DNA of 64,000 nt from Blastococcus sp. CT_GayMR16 (GCF_004570875.1 NZ_SPQK01000004.1:1-64000); one strand, 5' to 3'. Positions 38,279-47,314 are shown, counted from the stretch's first letter. Made by a program: numbers and translations. Notes: generated by a model from the sequence alone, not told the origin.

Positions 38279-39526
38279 GTGAACTCTCCAGCCGCTGCGC
38301 ACTCCGCGACCGTCACCGTGACCGGCCATCTGATGGACACCGGCATCCTCGCCCGCATCATGGACGACGTCCTGGAGTACGGGGGCGACTACCGGATCGA
38401 GCGCCTGGACCTGGGCCGCCAGCACGAGGACGAGTCCCGGGCGCTGGTGGAGATCAGTGCCGACGAGTCCGAGCTGCTGGACCGGATCCTCATGCGGGTC
38501 CAGGTGCACGGCGCCAACGCCGTCGACCCCGGCACCGCGACCACCCGGTCCGCCCCGGCCGACGGCGTCTTCCCCGACGACTTCTACTCGACGACCAACC
38601 TGGAGACCCTCGTCCGGCTCGACCGGGAGTGGTTGCGGGTGCGCCAGCCGGAGATGGACTGCGGCCTCGTCGTCACCGAGGAGGACGGGCGGCCGGTGGT
38701 CGACACCGTGCCGGTCAGCGACGTGCGAGCCGGTGACACGGTCGTGTGCGGCGCCCACGGCGTGCGGGTCGAGCTGCCCCCGGTTGCGCCCCGCGGCGAG
38801 GAGGACGACTTCGGCTTCATGTCCTCGGCGGTGTCCAGCGAGAAGCCGCAGGCGCTGCTCGTCCGGCAGATCGCGGAGCGCATGCGCGAGGTCAAGGCGG
38901 CCGGGCAGAAGGTGCTGTGGGTCGGCGGCCCGGCCGTCGTCCACACGGGCGCGTCCCCGGCGATGGTCCGGCTGGTGCGCGCCGGCTACGTCGACGTCCT
39001 GTTCGCCGGCAACGCACTGGCCACGCACGACATCGAGTCGTCGCTGTTCGGCACGTCGCTCGGCGTCGACCTGGCCAAGGGCTCGGGCGTGCCGCACGGC
39101 CACGAGCACCACATCCGGGCGATCAACACGATCCGCCGGGAGGGCTCGATCGCGGCGGCGGTGACGTCCGGCGTCCTCACCGGGGGGGTGATGCACGCGA
39201 TGGTGCAGGCCGGCAAGCCGTTCGTGCTGGTCGGCTCGGTCCGGGACGACGGCCCGCTGCCCGACGTCTACACCGACGTGATCGAGGGCCAGCGGGCGAT
39301 GCGCGCGGAGCTGCCCAACGTGGGCTTCGCGATCATGGTCGCCACGATGCTGCACTCGATCGCGACCGGGAACATCCTGCCGGCGTCGATCCCCCTGGTG
39401 TCGGTGGACATCAACCCGGCCACGGTGACCAAGCTGGCCGACCGTGGCAGCGCGCAGGCGATGGGCATCATCACCGACATCGGCCTCTTCCTGGAGCAGC
39501 TGGCCCGCGAGCTCGCCCCGGAGTGA
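38279..39526 (+). CDS. LOR/SDH-domain protein of the TIGR00300 family (ornithine cyclodeaminase-like)
   Basis: The 415-residue protein has TVTVTGHLMDTGILARIMDDVLEYGGDY, GVFPDDFYSTTNLET and a C-terminal NAD-binding part QKVLWVGGPAVVHTGASPAMV, LFAGNALATHDIE, LVSVDINPATVTKLADRGS. This is the domain found at the C-terminus of cyanobacterial ArgZ/AgrE and alone in archaea, where it converts ornithine to proline and ammonia. That activity is likely but not certain here. TAGGTT (38265-38270) lies 8 nt before GTG 38279, giving a leaderless start. Confidence 0.82.
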   Translation: MNSPAAAHSATVTVTGHLMDTGILARIMDDVLEYGGDYRIERLDLGRQHEDESRALVEISADESELLDRILMRVQVHGANAVDPGTATTRSAPADGVFPDDFYSTTNLETLVRLDREWLRVRQPEMDCGLVVTEEDGRPVVDTVPVSDVRAGDTVVCGAHGVRVELPPVAPRGEEDDFGFMSSAVSSEKPQALLVRQIAERMREVKAAGQKVLWVGGPAVVHTGASPAMVRLVRAGYVDVLFAGNALATHDIESSLFGTSLGVDLAKGSGVPHGHEHHIRAINTIRREGSIAAAVTSGVLTGGVMHAMVQAGKPFVLVGSVRDDGPLPDVYTDVIEGQRAMRAELPNVGFAIMVATMLHSIATGNILPASIPLVSVDINPATVTKLADRGSAQAMGIITDIGLFLEQLARELAPE

Positions 39527-39569
39527 GACGCCTGAAGCGGCATCCTCTCGCGCAACACCAGTACTCGAC

Positions 39570-39972
39570 ATGTCGATGTCTCTCGACGGGTACATCGCCG
39601 ACTCCACGGATTTCCTCGGCGGCGAGAACGGTGAGCGGCTGCACGAGTGGGCGGCGGCCGGCGCAACGGGTCGGGACTTGGCACGTCCGAGGCCTTGAGC
39701 ACGAGTCGACGGAAGCCGGTGCCGTCCTCGCCGGACGCGGACCGCGGAGCTGATGGACCACCGGGGCGGGAGCCACGACGGGCGCCCGATCGTCGTCCCC
39801 AGCCACCGTCCCCCGGACCCCGCCGCGCGGTGGAGCTATCCGCTGGTCACGTACGTGACCTGGCGGTGGCCGACGGCTGTTCGAGGTGTTGCCGTCACTC
39901 GTCGAGCTGGACATCGTGCGCGTGCTCGACACACCGATGGCCACCCACATCCGCTACCGCGTCCGTCGCTGA
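39570..39972 (+). pseudogene. Decayed dihydrofolate reductase/RibD-like gene
   Basis: The start MSMSLDGYIADSTDFLGGEN (ATG 39570) and the end LFEVLPSLVELDIVRVLDTP...THIRYRVRR (stop 39972) are the two ends of a RibD_C-type reductase of about 190-200 residues, but they lie in different frames and only about 400 bp apart. Fragments between (EHESTEAGAVLAGR; a DHRGGSHDGRPIVVPSHRPPD piece) sit in other frames. Thus it carries an internal deletion and more than one frameshift. A possibly intact relative is at 20565-21209. Confidence 0.75.
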
Positions 39973-39979
39973 GCCCGGG

Positions 39980-40969
39980 TTATGCCTCGCCCTCGCTGAC
40001 GGCGAGGCGGACGAGGTCGGCGGCACCGACGATCCCGGCCTGCGGACCCAGCTCGGCGACGACCACCCGCGGCCCGGGGCGGAACCCGCGGCCGGGCAGT
40101 GCCCGCTCCAGCCTCGCCCGGGCGGGGCCCAGCACCATCTCGCCGAGCTTGCTCACCCCGCCACCGATGACCACGACCTCCGGGTCGAGGACGGCCGCCA
40201 GGTCGGCGATGCCCTGGCCCAGCCAGATCCCGACCTCGGTGACCAGCTCCAGGGACAGCGGGTCGCCGTCCGCGGCGGCACGGGCGACGTCCTCGCCGGT
40301 GAGCCGGTCGGGCTCGCAGTCCACCCGCTCCAGCAGCCGGGCCGCCGCCGCCGGTGACGTGCGGGCGACCTCCCGGGCGGTCTGCCCGAGCGCCGTGCCG
40401 CTGGCGTACTGCTCCCAGCAGCCACGGTTGCCGCAGGCGCACAGGCGGCCGTCGGGAACGACGCGCATGTGCCCCCACTCCCCCGCCACCCCGTGGGAGC
40501 CGCGGCGCAGCCGGCCGTCGAGGACGATGCCGCCCCCGATGCCGGTGCCGAGCGTGATCATCAGCGCCAGATCGGCGCCACGGGCTGCCCCGTAGCGGTA
40601 CTCGGCCCAGGCGGCGGCGTCGGCGTCGTTGCCCACCCACAGGGGCCGCTGCAGCCGGGCGGCGAGGTCCTTGCGCAGCGTGGAGTTGCGCCAGGCGAGG
40701 TGGGGACTGAAGAGCACGGTGTCGCCGGTCCGGTCGAACCAGCCCGCAGCCCCGACCCCGACGCCCACCAGTTCGCCGTCGTGCCCGGCCGCGAGCTCCT
40801 CGACGACGGCGGCGATCGCGTCCTCGGTGTCGGTGACCGAGGCACCCGGGGTCGCCCGGCGTGCGGTCGCCAGGATCGTGCCGTCGGGAGCGACGATCCC
40901 GCCGGCCACCTTCGTGCCGCCGATGTCGATGCCGAGTGCGGCCAGCTCCGCCGGCTCCGCGGAGGTCAC
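39980..40969 (-). CDS. glkA: ROK-family glucokinase
   Basis: The 329-residue ROK kinase phosphorylates glucose. It has the phosphate loop LGIDIGGTKVAGGIV, NDADAAAWAEYRYG (catalytic Asp), TLGTGIGGGIV, GEWGHMRV and the zinc site CACGNRGCWEQYASG. It lacks an N-terminal helix-turn-helix, so it is an enzyme, not a repressor. GTG 40969 is coupled (GTGA) to the upstream gene in a four-gene operon SRPBCC-ArsA-hypothetical-glkA. A similar order around a glucokinase is known in Streptomyces (from memory). Confidence 0.9.
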   Translation of the reverse strand: MTSAEPAELAALGIDIGGTKVAGGIVAPDGTILATARRATPGASVTDTEDAIAAVVEELAAGHDGELVGVGVGAAGWFDRTGDTVLFSPHLAWRNSTLRKDLAARLQRPLWVGNDADAAAWAEYRYGAARGADLALMITLGTGIGGGIVLDGRLRRGSHGVAGEWGHMRVVPDGRLCACGNRGCWEQYASGTALGQTAREVARTSPAAAARLLERVDCEPDRLTGEDVARAAADGDPLSLELVTEVGIWLGQGIADLAAVLDPEVVVIGGGVSKLGEMVLGPARARLERALPGRGFRPGPRVVVAELGPQAGIVGAADLVRLAVSEGEA

Positions 40970-41304
40970 GCGATGTCGATCTTCTGGACGGCGGGCGGGT
41001 CGCCGTCGTCTGTGTCGGCGGTCTCCGCCGGGGCGTCCGGTGCGCTCGCGCCGGCCGCAGCGAAGGTCCGCAGCGCGGTCGCCGTCGCGGTCAGGACGTC
41101 GGCGAGGGCCGCGGTCACCTCCGGGCGCTCGCCACGGACCACCGCCGCGACCTGGCAGACGGGGCACCAGAGGCAGTCGGAGGCGTGCTCCGGGGCGGCG
41201 GAACCGTCGGCGGGGACGGCGTCGGCGACGCCGGCGCGCAGGGTCTCCAGGAGCCGTCGGCCCTGCTCGATCCAGTCGGTGCCGGGGTTCGTACCGGGGT
41301 TCAT
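40966..41304 (-). CDS. Small hypothetical protein with CxxC-type motif
   Basis: The 112-residue protein has a helical N-terminus (TDWIEQGRRLLETLRAGVADAV), the segment HASDCLWCPVCQVAAVVRG with three cysteines and an upstream His that could bind zinc, and an acidic, disordered tail. It lies between ArsA-like ATPase and glucokinase genes with ATGA and GTGA overlaps, so it is translated with both. The role is unknown; a metal- or redox-linked partner of the ATPase is conceivable. Confidence 0.75.
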   Translation of the reverse strand: MNPGTNPGTDWIEQGRRLLETLRAGVADAVPADGSAAPEHASDCLWCPVCQVAAVVRGERPEVTAALADVLTATATALRTFAAAGASAPDAPAETADTDDGDPPAVQKIDIA

Positions 41305-42464
41305 GATGTCCTTTCCTCTGCGGCGAGGAGGTCGGCGGGCCAGAGCTGCGGGTCGGGCCGGAATCCGACCACGAGGCGGGCGAGCGGCGTGCCCGGGTCG
41401 ACCAGCCGGCCGCCGGTCACCTCGCAGCGGCGCAGCAGGGCATCGAGCCGGATCGACCGCCGGGCATCCCCGACGCTGACCACCAGGTCGTCGACCCAAC
41501 GGGTCAGCCGGACCGCCGACCGCTCGGCGAACGGCAGGGGCACGGTCAGCTGCCAGGCCCCGTCGTGCCGCTCCGCGGCGGGTGCCTCGGGCGCGGCCGC
41601 CGCCGGGAGCTCGAAGCCGTCGAGCAGGCCGGCGAGGCCGTCGACGTCCTCGGGACCGACGGCGTGCTCCGCGATCCGGTGCAGCGGCGCCACCTCGGCG
41701 AGCTCGCGCAGGACGGCGTCCTGCTCGGCCGCCCGTCGGGCGGACCACTCCCCCTGGTCGCCGAGCGGCAGCACGCGGCTGAGCACCGCGCCGGTCGCCA
41801 GCCCATGGAGGGCCAGCGTGGTGACCGCCCCCCGGAGGCTCGCGACGTTCGCGCGCCGGGGCTCGGCGACCAGGCAGACGGTGGTCGGGTCGGCCAGTCG
41901 ATCGCTGTTCAGCAGCTTCTCCACGACGGGCACGGCAGCGAGGGCGGCGTCGACCGGCCCCCGCTTCGCCGCGCCGGCGGCCACGGCAGCCGTCCGGACG
42001 GCGCCCAGCGCCCGCATCCCGGGCGGCATCGCCTGGTCCAGCCACCAGCGCAGCGACGACGGCAGCGACACCAGCGCGGCCATCGCCTCGAGCGGACCCG
42101 CGTCGAGCACGACGAGATCGGCCTCGGCCCGCGCGAGCTCGGCGAACAGCGCGAGGTCAGCAGTGCCCGGGATCGGGACCACGGAGCTGTCCGGCGGCAG
42201 GGTCAGGTGCGGGACGACGGCCCCCACGGCGCCGGCCGTGCCGCCCCAGAGTCGTTCGAAGGAGGCCTGCGCGTCGACGCGGAGGACGTCCAGGCCCTCG
42301 ACGTCGTCCAGACCCGGAACCCGCGCAGCCTGCCGGGTGAGCAACAGGGTCCGCCGCCCGGCACGGGCGGAGCGGACCGCCGCGGCCGCGGCCAGCGTCG
42401 AGGTGCCGGCCCCACCCGGGCCGGTCAGAAGAAGCGTGCGCACCGATGGCCGCCTGTCGACCAC
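41301..42464 (-). CDS. ArsA-family ATPase-like protein with altered P-loop
   Basis: The 387-residue protein has the ArsA/MinD course: RTLLLTGPGGAGTSTLAAAAAVRSA, LVVLDAGPLEAMAAL, VCLVAEPRRANVASLRGAV and a C-terminal beta domain (DGAWQLTVPLPF, DDLVVSVGDARRSIRL). The P-loop reads GPGGAGTST where ArsA has GKGGVGKTT: both lysines, including the Walker A Lys, are gone, so ATP hydrolysis is doubtful. GTG 42464 directly follows the SRPBCC stop. Syntenic with Rv2184c. Confidence 0.82.
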   Translation of the reverse strand: MVDRRPSVRTLLLTGPGGAGTSTLAAAAAVRSARAGRRTLLLTRQAARVPGLDDVEGLDVLRVDAQASFERLWGGTAGAVGAVVPHLTLPPDSSVVPIPGTADLALFAELARAEADLVVLDAGPLEAMAALVSLPSSLRWWLDQAMPPGMRALGAVRTAAVAAGAAKRGPVDAALAAVPVVEKLLNSDRLADPTTVCLVAEPRRANVASLRGAVTTLALHGLATGAVLSRVLPLGDQGEWSARRAAEQDAVLRELAEVAPLHRIAEHAVGPEDVDGLAGLLDGFELPAAAAPEAPAAERHDGAWQLTVPLPFAERSAVRLTRWVDDLVVSVGDARRSIRLDALLRRCEVTGGRLVDPGTPLARLVVGFRPDPQLWPADLLAAEERTS

Positions 42465-42896
42465 TCAGCCCTCGACGCGCTTCTTGAGCTCCTTGAGAGC
42501 AGTGTCGAGGATGACCTTCTCCGCTCGGCGCTTCATCATCCCGATCATCGGGATCTTGATGTCGATGCTGATCGTGTAGGTGACCTCGGTGCGACCGCCG
42601 GTCTCCTCGAGGGTGTACGAGCCCTCCTGCCGCTTCATCAGCTGGCTCGTGACGAGCGTCCAGGACACCGCGCGGTCGCCGTCCCACTCGTAGGCCAGCT
42701 CGTACTCGTCCGAGAAGATCCCCGCGTCGAGCACGAAGTGGACGCGGCTGGCGCGCCCGTCGTCGCCGGTCTCGACGACCTCGACCTTCTTCGCGGCCGA
42801 CACCCACTGGGGATAGGAGGGGAAGTCGGCGATGACAGCCATGACGTCGGCGGCAGGCGCATCGACGGTGATCGACTGGGTGGACTGGTCTGCCAT
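42465..42896 (-). CDS. SRPBCC (START-like) domain protein
   Basis: The 143-residue protein has the polyketide cyclase/START-like pattern SITVDAPAADVMAVIADFPSYPQW, RVHFVLDAGIFSDEYELAYEW, and TEVTYTISIDIKIPMIGMMKRRAEK. Such folds bind a lipophilic ligand in a deep cavity. The Rv2185c counterpart sits in the same place beside the ArsA-like gene and divergent from fadD15. Start ATG 42896. Its stop abuts the next start without a gap. Confidence 0.87.
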   Translation of the reverse strand: MADQSTQSITVDAPAADVMAVIADFPSYPQWVSAAKKVEVVETGDDGRASRVHFVLDAGIFSDEYELAYEWDGDRAVSWTLVTSQLMKRQEGSYTLEETGGRTEVTYTISIDIKIPMIGMMKRRAEKVILDTALKELKKRVEG

Positions 42897-42976
42897 GGGC
42901 AGCAGGCTATCCGTTCCCGGTTGTTCAGCGAGGCGACAGCTGGACACTCTGCTACTCACGGGTAGGTAGTTGCGGC

Positions 42977-42982
42977 TAGATT
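42977..42982 (+). promoter_or_regulatory. -10 hexamer of fadD
   Basis: TAGATT lies about 70 nt before the fadD GTG in the divergent gap. A convincing -35 is not visible. The leader that would follow carries the ribosome binding site GAGAGGA. Confidence 0.35.
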
Positions 42983-43053
42983 TGCCCGAACGACCCCGAC
43001 CGGGGCCGCGGGCGACGGTGCTCTCGGACGGACGGGGACAGAGAGGACCAGGC

Positions 43054-44847
43054 GTGCGCGAGTTCAGCGTTCCCGCGACCACCGAGGTCGGCCCCGACGA
43101 GGCGCTCCCCGACCTGCTGGCCAAGAACGTGGCCGAGGTCGGCGACCAGACCGGGTTCCGCGTGCAGCGGAACGGCCAGTGGCAGGACGTCACCTGGAAG
43201 GAGTTCGGCGACCAGGTCGCCGGGGTCGCCAAGGGACTGATCGCCTCCGGTGTCGCCGCAGGCGACCGCGTCGCCCTGCAGGCCAAGACCCGCTTCGAGT
43301 GGGCGGTCATCGACTTCGCGATCTGGACCGTCGGCGCTGCCACGGTGCCGATCTACGAGACCTCCAGCGCCGACCAGGTCGCCTGGATCCTGTCCGACTC
43401 CGGGGCGACGGCGGTCATCGTCGAGCGGGACGAGCACGCCTCGGCCGTCGAATCCGTGCGCGACCAGGCGCCCGACCTCAAGTCGGTCTACGTCATCGAC
43501 GACGGCGCCGTCGACCAGCTCATCGAGGCCGGCAAGGGTGTGCCCGACAGCGAGCTCGAGGCTCGCCGCGCCACCCTGAACGCCGACAGCCTGGCCACCC
43601 TGATCTACACGAGTGGGACGACGGGCCGGCCCAAGGGCTGCGAGCTGACCCACGGCAACTTCCTGTTCGAGATCGGCAACGGGATGAGCCTGCTGGGCCG
43701 GTTCCTCAACGTCGAGGGCTCGCTCCTGCTCTTCATCCCGCTGGCGCACGTGCTCGCGCGGGTCATCCACGTCGGCGCGGTGAAGACCCGCACCGTGGTG
43801 GGCCACACCCCGGACGTGAAGAACCTCGTCGAGGACCTGGGCGAGTTCAAGCCCACGTTCGTCCTCGCCGTCCCACGGGTCTTCGAGAAGGTCTTCAACT
43901 CCGCGAAGGGCAAGGCCGAGGGCGACGGCAAGGGCAAGATCTTCGACAAGGCCGCCCAGGTCGCGATCGACTGGTCGCGCGCTCAGGACAAGGGCGGCGC
44001 CGGCCTCGCTCTCAAGGCGCAGCACACGCTGTTCGACAAGCTGGTCTACGGCAAGCTCCGCGCCGCACTCGGCGGCCGTTGCCTCGGCGCCATCTCCGGC
44101 GGCGCCCCGCTGGGTGACCGGCTCGGTCACTTCTTCCGCGGCATCGGCGTCACCGTCTACGAGGGCTACGGCCTCACCGAGACCACCGCCGCCGCCTCGG
44201 TGAACCACGACGAGGGGCTGCGCATCGGCACCGTCGGCCGTCCCCTGCCCGGTGTGGACTTCCGCATCGGCGAGGACGGCGAGGTGCTCATCCGCGGCGG
44301 CATCGTGATGCGTGGCTACTGGAAGAACGAGGAAGCCACGAAGGAGGCGATCGACTCCGAGGGCTTCTTCCACACCGGTGACCTCGGTGAGCTCGACAGC
44401 GACGGATTCCTGAAGATCACCGGCCGCAAGAAGGAGATCCTGGTGACGGCGGGCGGCAAGAACGTCGCCCCCGCGGTGCTCGAGGACCGCCTCCGCGCCC
44501 ACCGCCTGGTCAGCCAGTGCATCGTCGTCGGCGATCAGCGGCCGTTCATCGCGGCGCTGATCACCCTCGACGAGGAGGCGCTGCCGCAGTGGCTGGAGTC
44601 CAAGGGCAAGCCCAAGGACCAGACCGCCGAGCAGGTCCGGGAGGACCCGGAGCTCTACGCCGAGATCGAGTCGGCGGTGAAGGACGCCAACAAGGCGGTG
44701 TCCCAGGCCGAGGCGATCAAGAAGTTCACCATCCTCGGCACGGACTTCACCGAGGACAACGGGATGCTGACGCCGAGCCTGAAGCTCAAGCGCTCCGTCG
44801 TCATGAAGGAGTTCGACGCCGACGTCGAGAAGCTCTACGCCCGCTAG
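43054..44847 (+). CDS. fadD: Long-chain fatty acid-CoA ligase (FadD15-like)
   Basis: The 597-residue adenylating enzyme activates fatty acids with ATP and CoA. It has the AMP-binding motif LIYTSGTTGRPKGCELTHGN, the A5 motif YEGYGLTETTAA, the A7 segment FHTGDLGELDSDGFLKITGRKKEILVTAGGKNV and the late Lys in EAIKKFTILG...LTPSLKLKR. Length and C-terminus match the FACL group that includes Rv2187 FadD15. The GTG at 43054 has GAGAGGA upstream. A hairpin terminator follows. Confidence 0.93.
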   Translation: MREFSVPATTEVGPDEALPDLLAKNVAEVGDQTGFRVQRNGQWQDVTWKEFGDQVAGVAKGLIASGVAAGDRVALQAKTRFEWAVIDFAIWTVGAATVPIYETSSADQVAWILSDSGATAVIVERDEHASAVESVRDQAPDLKSVYVIDDGAVDQLIEAGKGVPDSELEARRATLNADSLATLIYTSGTTGRPKGCELTHGNFLFEIGNGMSLLGRFLNVEGSLLLFIPLAHVLARVIHVGAVKTRTVVGHTPDVKNLVEDLGEFKPTFVLAVPRVFEKVFNSAKGKAEGDGKGKIFDKAAQVAIDWSRAQDKGGAGLALKAQHTLFDKLVYGKLRAALGGRCLGAISGGAPLGDRLGHFFRGIGVTVYEGYGLTETTAAASVNHDEGLRIGTVGRPLPGVDFRIGEDGEVLIRGGIVMRGYWKNEEATKEAIDSEGFFHTGDLGELDSDGFLKITGRKKEILVTAGGKNVAPAVLEDRLRAHRLVSQCIVVGDQRPFIAALITLDEEALPQWLESKGKPKDQTAEQVREDPELYAEIESAVKDANKAVSQAEAIKKFTILGTDFTEDNGMLTPSLKLKRSVVMKEFDADVEKLYAR

Positions 44848-44856
44848 CTCCATCCG

Positions 44857-44893
44857 CTGAGCCCCGTCGCGCACGCCGCGCGGCGGGGCTCAG
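44857..44893. terminator. Two-way terminator between fadD and pimB
   Basis: CTGAGCCCCGTCGCG and its near-exact complement CGCGCGGCGGGGCTCAG form a long hairpin with a small loop. It overlaps the pimB stop and lies 9 nt after the fadD stop, so it can serve both converging genes. Confidence 0.8.
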
Positions 44894-46026
44894 TGCTGGG
44901 CGGCCTCGGGATCCAGCAGCTCGTCGAACGTGGCGGCGATCGTCGTCCAGGACCAGCGCTGCTCCACCCAGCTCCTGCCCGCGGCGCCCATCGCGCGGGC
45001 GCGCACCGGGTCGGCCAGCAGTCCGACGATCGCGGCGGCCACGTCCTGGGGCGACCGCGGGTCGACGACGTGCCCGGTGACTCCCTCCTGCACGGCCTCC
45101 GGAGCCCCGCCGGAGGTTCCGGCCACGACGGGCCGACCGCAGGCGGCCGCCTCGAGGAAGACCATCCCGAGACCTTCGACGTCGAGGCCGGCGCGACGGG
45201 TGCGGCAGGGCATCGCGAACACGTCGCCCGCCGCGTAGTGCGCGGGCAGCTGCTCCCCCGCCACCGGACCGGTGAGGACGACGGACCGCTCCAGGCCCAG
45301 TCGCGCCACCGCCCGGCGCAGCGACGTCTCCGCCGGGCCGCCCCCCACGAGGAGCAGCCGGGCGCCGGGATGTGCCTCGAGGACCCGCGGCCATCCCGCG
45401 ACCAGGACGTCCTGCCCCTTGCGGGCGACCAGCCGGGACACGCACACGACGACCGGCGCGTCCCCGAGGCCGTACCGCTCGCGGACGCCTCCCCCGTCGG
45501 CGTCCGGGATGAACCGGTCGACGTCCACCCCGGGCGAGAGCTGGGCCAGCCGGGTGCGGCGGCCCAGAGCAGGCTCGAGCCGGCCGCGGGTGTAGTCGCT
45601 GATGTAGGTGAGTACGTCCAGGTCGCCGGCGATCCGCTGCAGCAGCTGCCGGGAGCCGGGCAGGGCCACCCACCCCGTCTCGTGCCCGTGCGTCGCGCCC
45701 ACCAGGTGCCCGACGCCGGCGACGCGCAGGGCGGGTGCGATCAGCCCCAGCGGTGCCGCGGCTCCGAAGAAGGCGCTGTCGCAGCCGTGCCGTCGGGCGA
45801 GATCGATGGCGGCGCGGGCGGTGGCCCACGTCGGCAGCAACATGCCGGTGGGCCGCCGGACGACCGGATACTCCAGCGCGGCGTCGTACTCGGCCGAGCC
45901 CGGGGAGTCCGAGGCGAGCACGACGACCGAGTCCGGCGGCCGGCGGGCCAGGAGCGCCGCCACGAAGGTCTGGATCCCGCCCTGTCGCGGAGGGAAGTCG
46001 TTCGTGACGACCAGGGTCCGGGTCAT
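44890..46026 (-). CDS. pimB: GT4 mannosyltransferase, PimB-like
   Basis: The 378-residue GT-B glycosyltransferase begins RTLVVTNDFPPRQGGIQTFVAAL and has VGATHGHETGW, SPGVDVDRFIPD, VCVSRLVARKGQDVLV (nucleotide-sugar site) and the E-x7-E motif EGLGMVFLEAAACGRPVVAG. In mycobacteria PimB (Rv2188c) adds the second mannose to phosphatidyl-myo-inositol at the membrane; same neighbour order supports this. ATG 46026 overlaps the protease stop as ATGA. Confidence 0.85.
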   Translation of the reverse strand: MTRTLVVTNDFPPRQGGIQTFVAALLARRPPDSVVVLASDSPGSAEYDAALEYPVVRRPTGMLLPTWATARAAIDLARRHGCDSAFFGAAAPLGLIAPALRVAGVGHLVGATHGHETGWVALPGSRQLLQRIAGDLDVLTYISDYTRGRLEPALGRRTRLAQLSPGVDVDRFIPDADGGGVRERYGLGDAPVVVCVSRLVARKGQDVLVAGWPRVLEAHPGARLLLVGGGPAETSLRRAVARLGLERSVVLTGPVAGEQLPAHYAAGDVFAMPCRTRRAGLDVEGLGMVFLEAAACGRPVVAGTSGGAPEAVQEGVTGHVVDPRSPQDVAAAIVGLLADPVRARAMGAAGRSWVEQRWSWTTIAATFDELLDPEAAQH

Positions 46027-47291
46027 GGCCGGTCCAGCCGTTCCCAGTCCCGTGCGAGCACGACCCGCTGCGCCGTCGTCGGGTGCGACCCGAAGAACCA
46101 CTGCCAGGCCGCTGGCGGGTCGGGATCGGAGAGGTTGGTCGTGGCCAGGAGGCGTTGCATCTCGACGAAGGCGTCAGGGTCCGCGGTCAGATCGAGGGCA
46201 TGCACGTCGGCGCGGGCCTCGATGTGCCGGGACACCAGGTTCTGGACGGGGGTCGAGACGAGCGTGCCGACGGCCATCAGGAACAGCACGAGCGGAACGA
46301 TCCTGGGGTCGCCCAGCGACTCCGCCCCCGACCGTCGCCGCAGCGGGCCGATGGACACGAGCCAGCCGAGCGCGGCCACTCCCGCCCCGGCGCCGAGGGC
46401 GCCCATCAGCGTCCCGGTCAGGACGTCGTCGGCGGCGACGTGGCCCAGCTCGTGCGCCACGATCGACTCGATCTGGTCGTCGGGCAGCCGGTCGAGCACC
46501 GTGTCGTAGACGACGATCCGCCGGGTCGAGCCGAATCCGGAGACGTAGGCGTTGAGCGCCGTCGTCCGTCGGCTCGCATCGGACACCAGCACGTCCTGCA
46601 CCGGAGTGCCGTTCTCCTCCGCGAGCTCCAGCAGGTCGCTGCGCAGCTGCCCGGGAGGCATCGACTCGAACCGGTTGAAGGCCGGCTCGATCACGACCGG
46701 CCACAGGAAGGACCCGACGACGACCAGCGCGGCCGCTCCGACGCCCCCCCACGCCCACCACGTGCGCGGCGCCCGGCGGGCCAGCCAGACCAGGGCCAGC
46801 AGCCCGACGGCGGTGAGGGCGGCGTTGATGGCCGTGGAGACGGCGACGTCCCGGAGCCACAGGCCCCAGCCCCGGGTGGAGAGCCCGTAGCGGTGCCGGA
46901 CCACCTCGCCGTACGCCGCCAGCGGCAGGGTGACCAGCCGGCCGATCACGGCCAGGGACAGCACGCCGAGCAGCACCTGCCAGGCCCATCCCCCACCGAG
47001 CGGGGCCGCCACGGCCCGCACCAGCCGGCTCCCGAGGCGGGTGAGCCCGAAGACGGCCGCCACCGCGAGCCCGAGGGCGAGGGAGAACAGCGACGTCGGA
47101 CGGAGCAGCGCCGCGAAGGATTCGGCCCGGTCCACCTGGTCGGCGGACAGTCCCGCGGTCGGATCGAGGGGGGTGTGGCCCCCGGATGGCACCGGGAGCA
47201 CCGTCCACGGCGTCCGGACGGCGATGACGACGGCGAGCGCGACGCCGAGGACGAGCGCGGTGACCAGCGCGGCGCGACGGGCTCTGTTCAT
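46023..47291 (-). CDS. M48-family membrane metallopeptidase (Ste24/CAAX protease-like)
   Basis: The 422-residue protein has an N-terminal signal-like helix, several membrane helices (SLFSLALGLAVAAVFGLTRL; WAWQVLLGVLSLAVIGRLV) and the zinc motif ESIVAHELGHVAADD (HExxH) with the distal Glu in HIEARADVHALDLT. Before it, TTALNAYVSGFGSTRRIVVYD is the typical M48 pattern. It cleaves proteins at the membrane. Coupled to pimB by ATGA; the start ATG 47291 lies just downstream of the terminator of the next operon. Confidence 0.88.
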   Translation of the reverse strand: MNRARRAALVTALVLGVALAVVIAVRTPWTVLPVPSGGHTPLDPTAGLSADQVDRAESFAALLRPTSLFSLALGLAVAAVFGLTRLGSRLVRAVAAPLGGGWAWQVLLGVLSLAVIGRLVTLPLAAYGEVVRHRYGLSTRGWGLWLRDVAVSTAINAALTAVGLLALVWLARRAPRTWWAWGGVGAAALVVVGSFLWPVVIEPAFNRFESMPPGQLRSDLLELAEENGTPVQDVLVSDASRRTTALNAYVSGFGSTRRIVVYDTVLDRLPDDQIESIVAHELGHVAADDVLTGTLMGALGAGAGVAALGWLVSIGPLRRRSGAESLGDPRIVPLVLFLMAVGTLVSTPVQNLVSRHIEARADVHALDLTADPDAFVEMQRLLATTNLSDPDPPAAWQWFFGSHPTTAQRVVLARDWERLDRP

Positions 47292-47314
47292 CGGTGCGCT
47301 CGATCCTAGGTAAC

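Noticed and set aside
39527-39972. Short open frames between the LOR/SDH and glucokinase genes as real small genes
   Set aside because: They are pieces of one decayed RibD-like gene in shifted frames.
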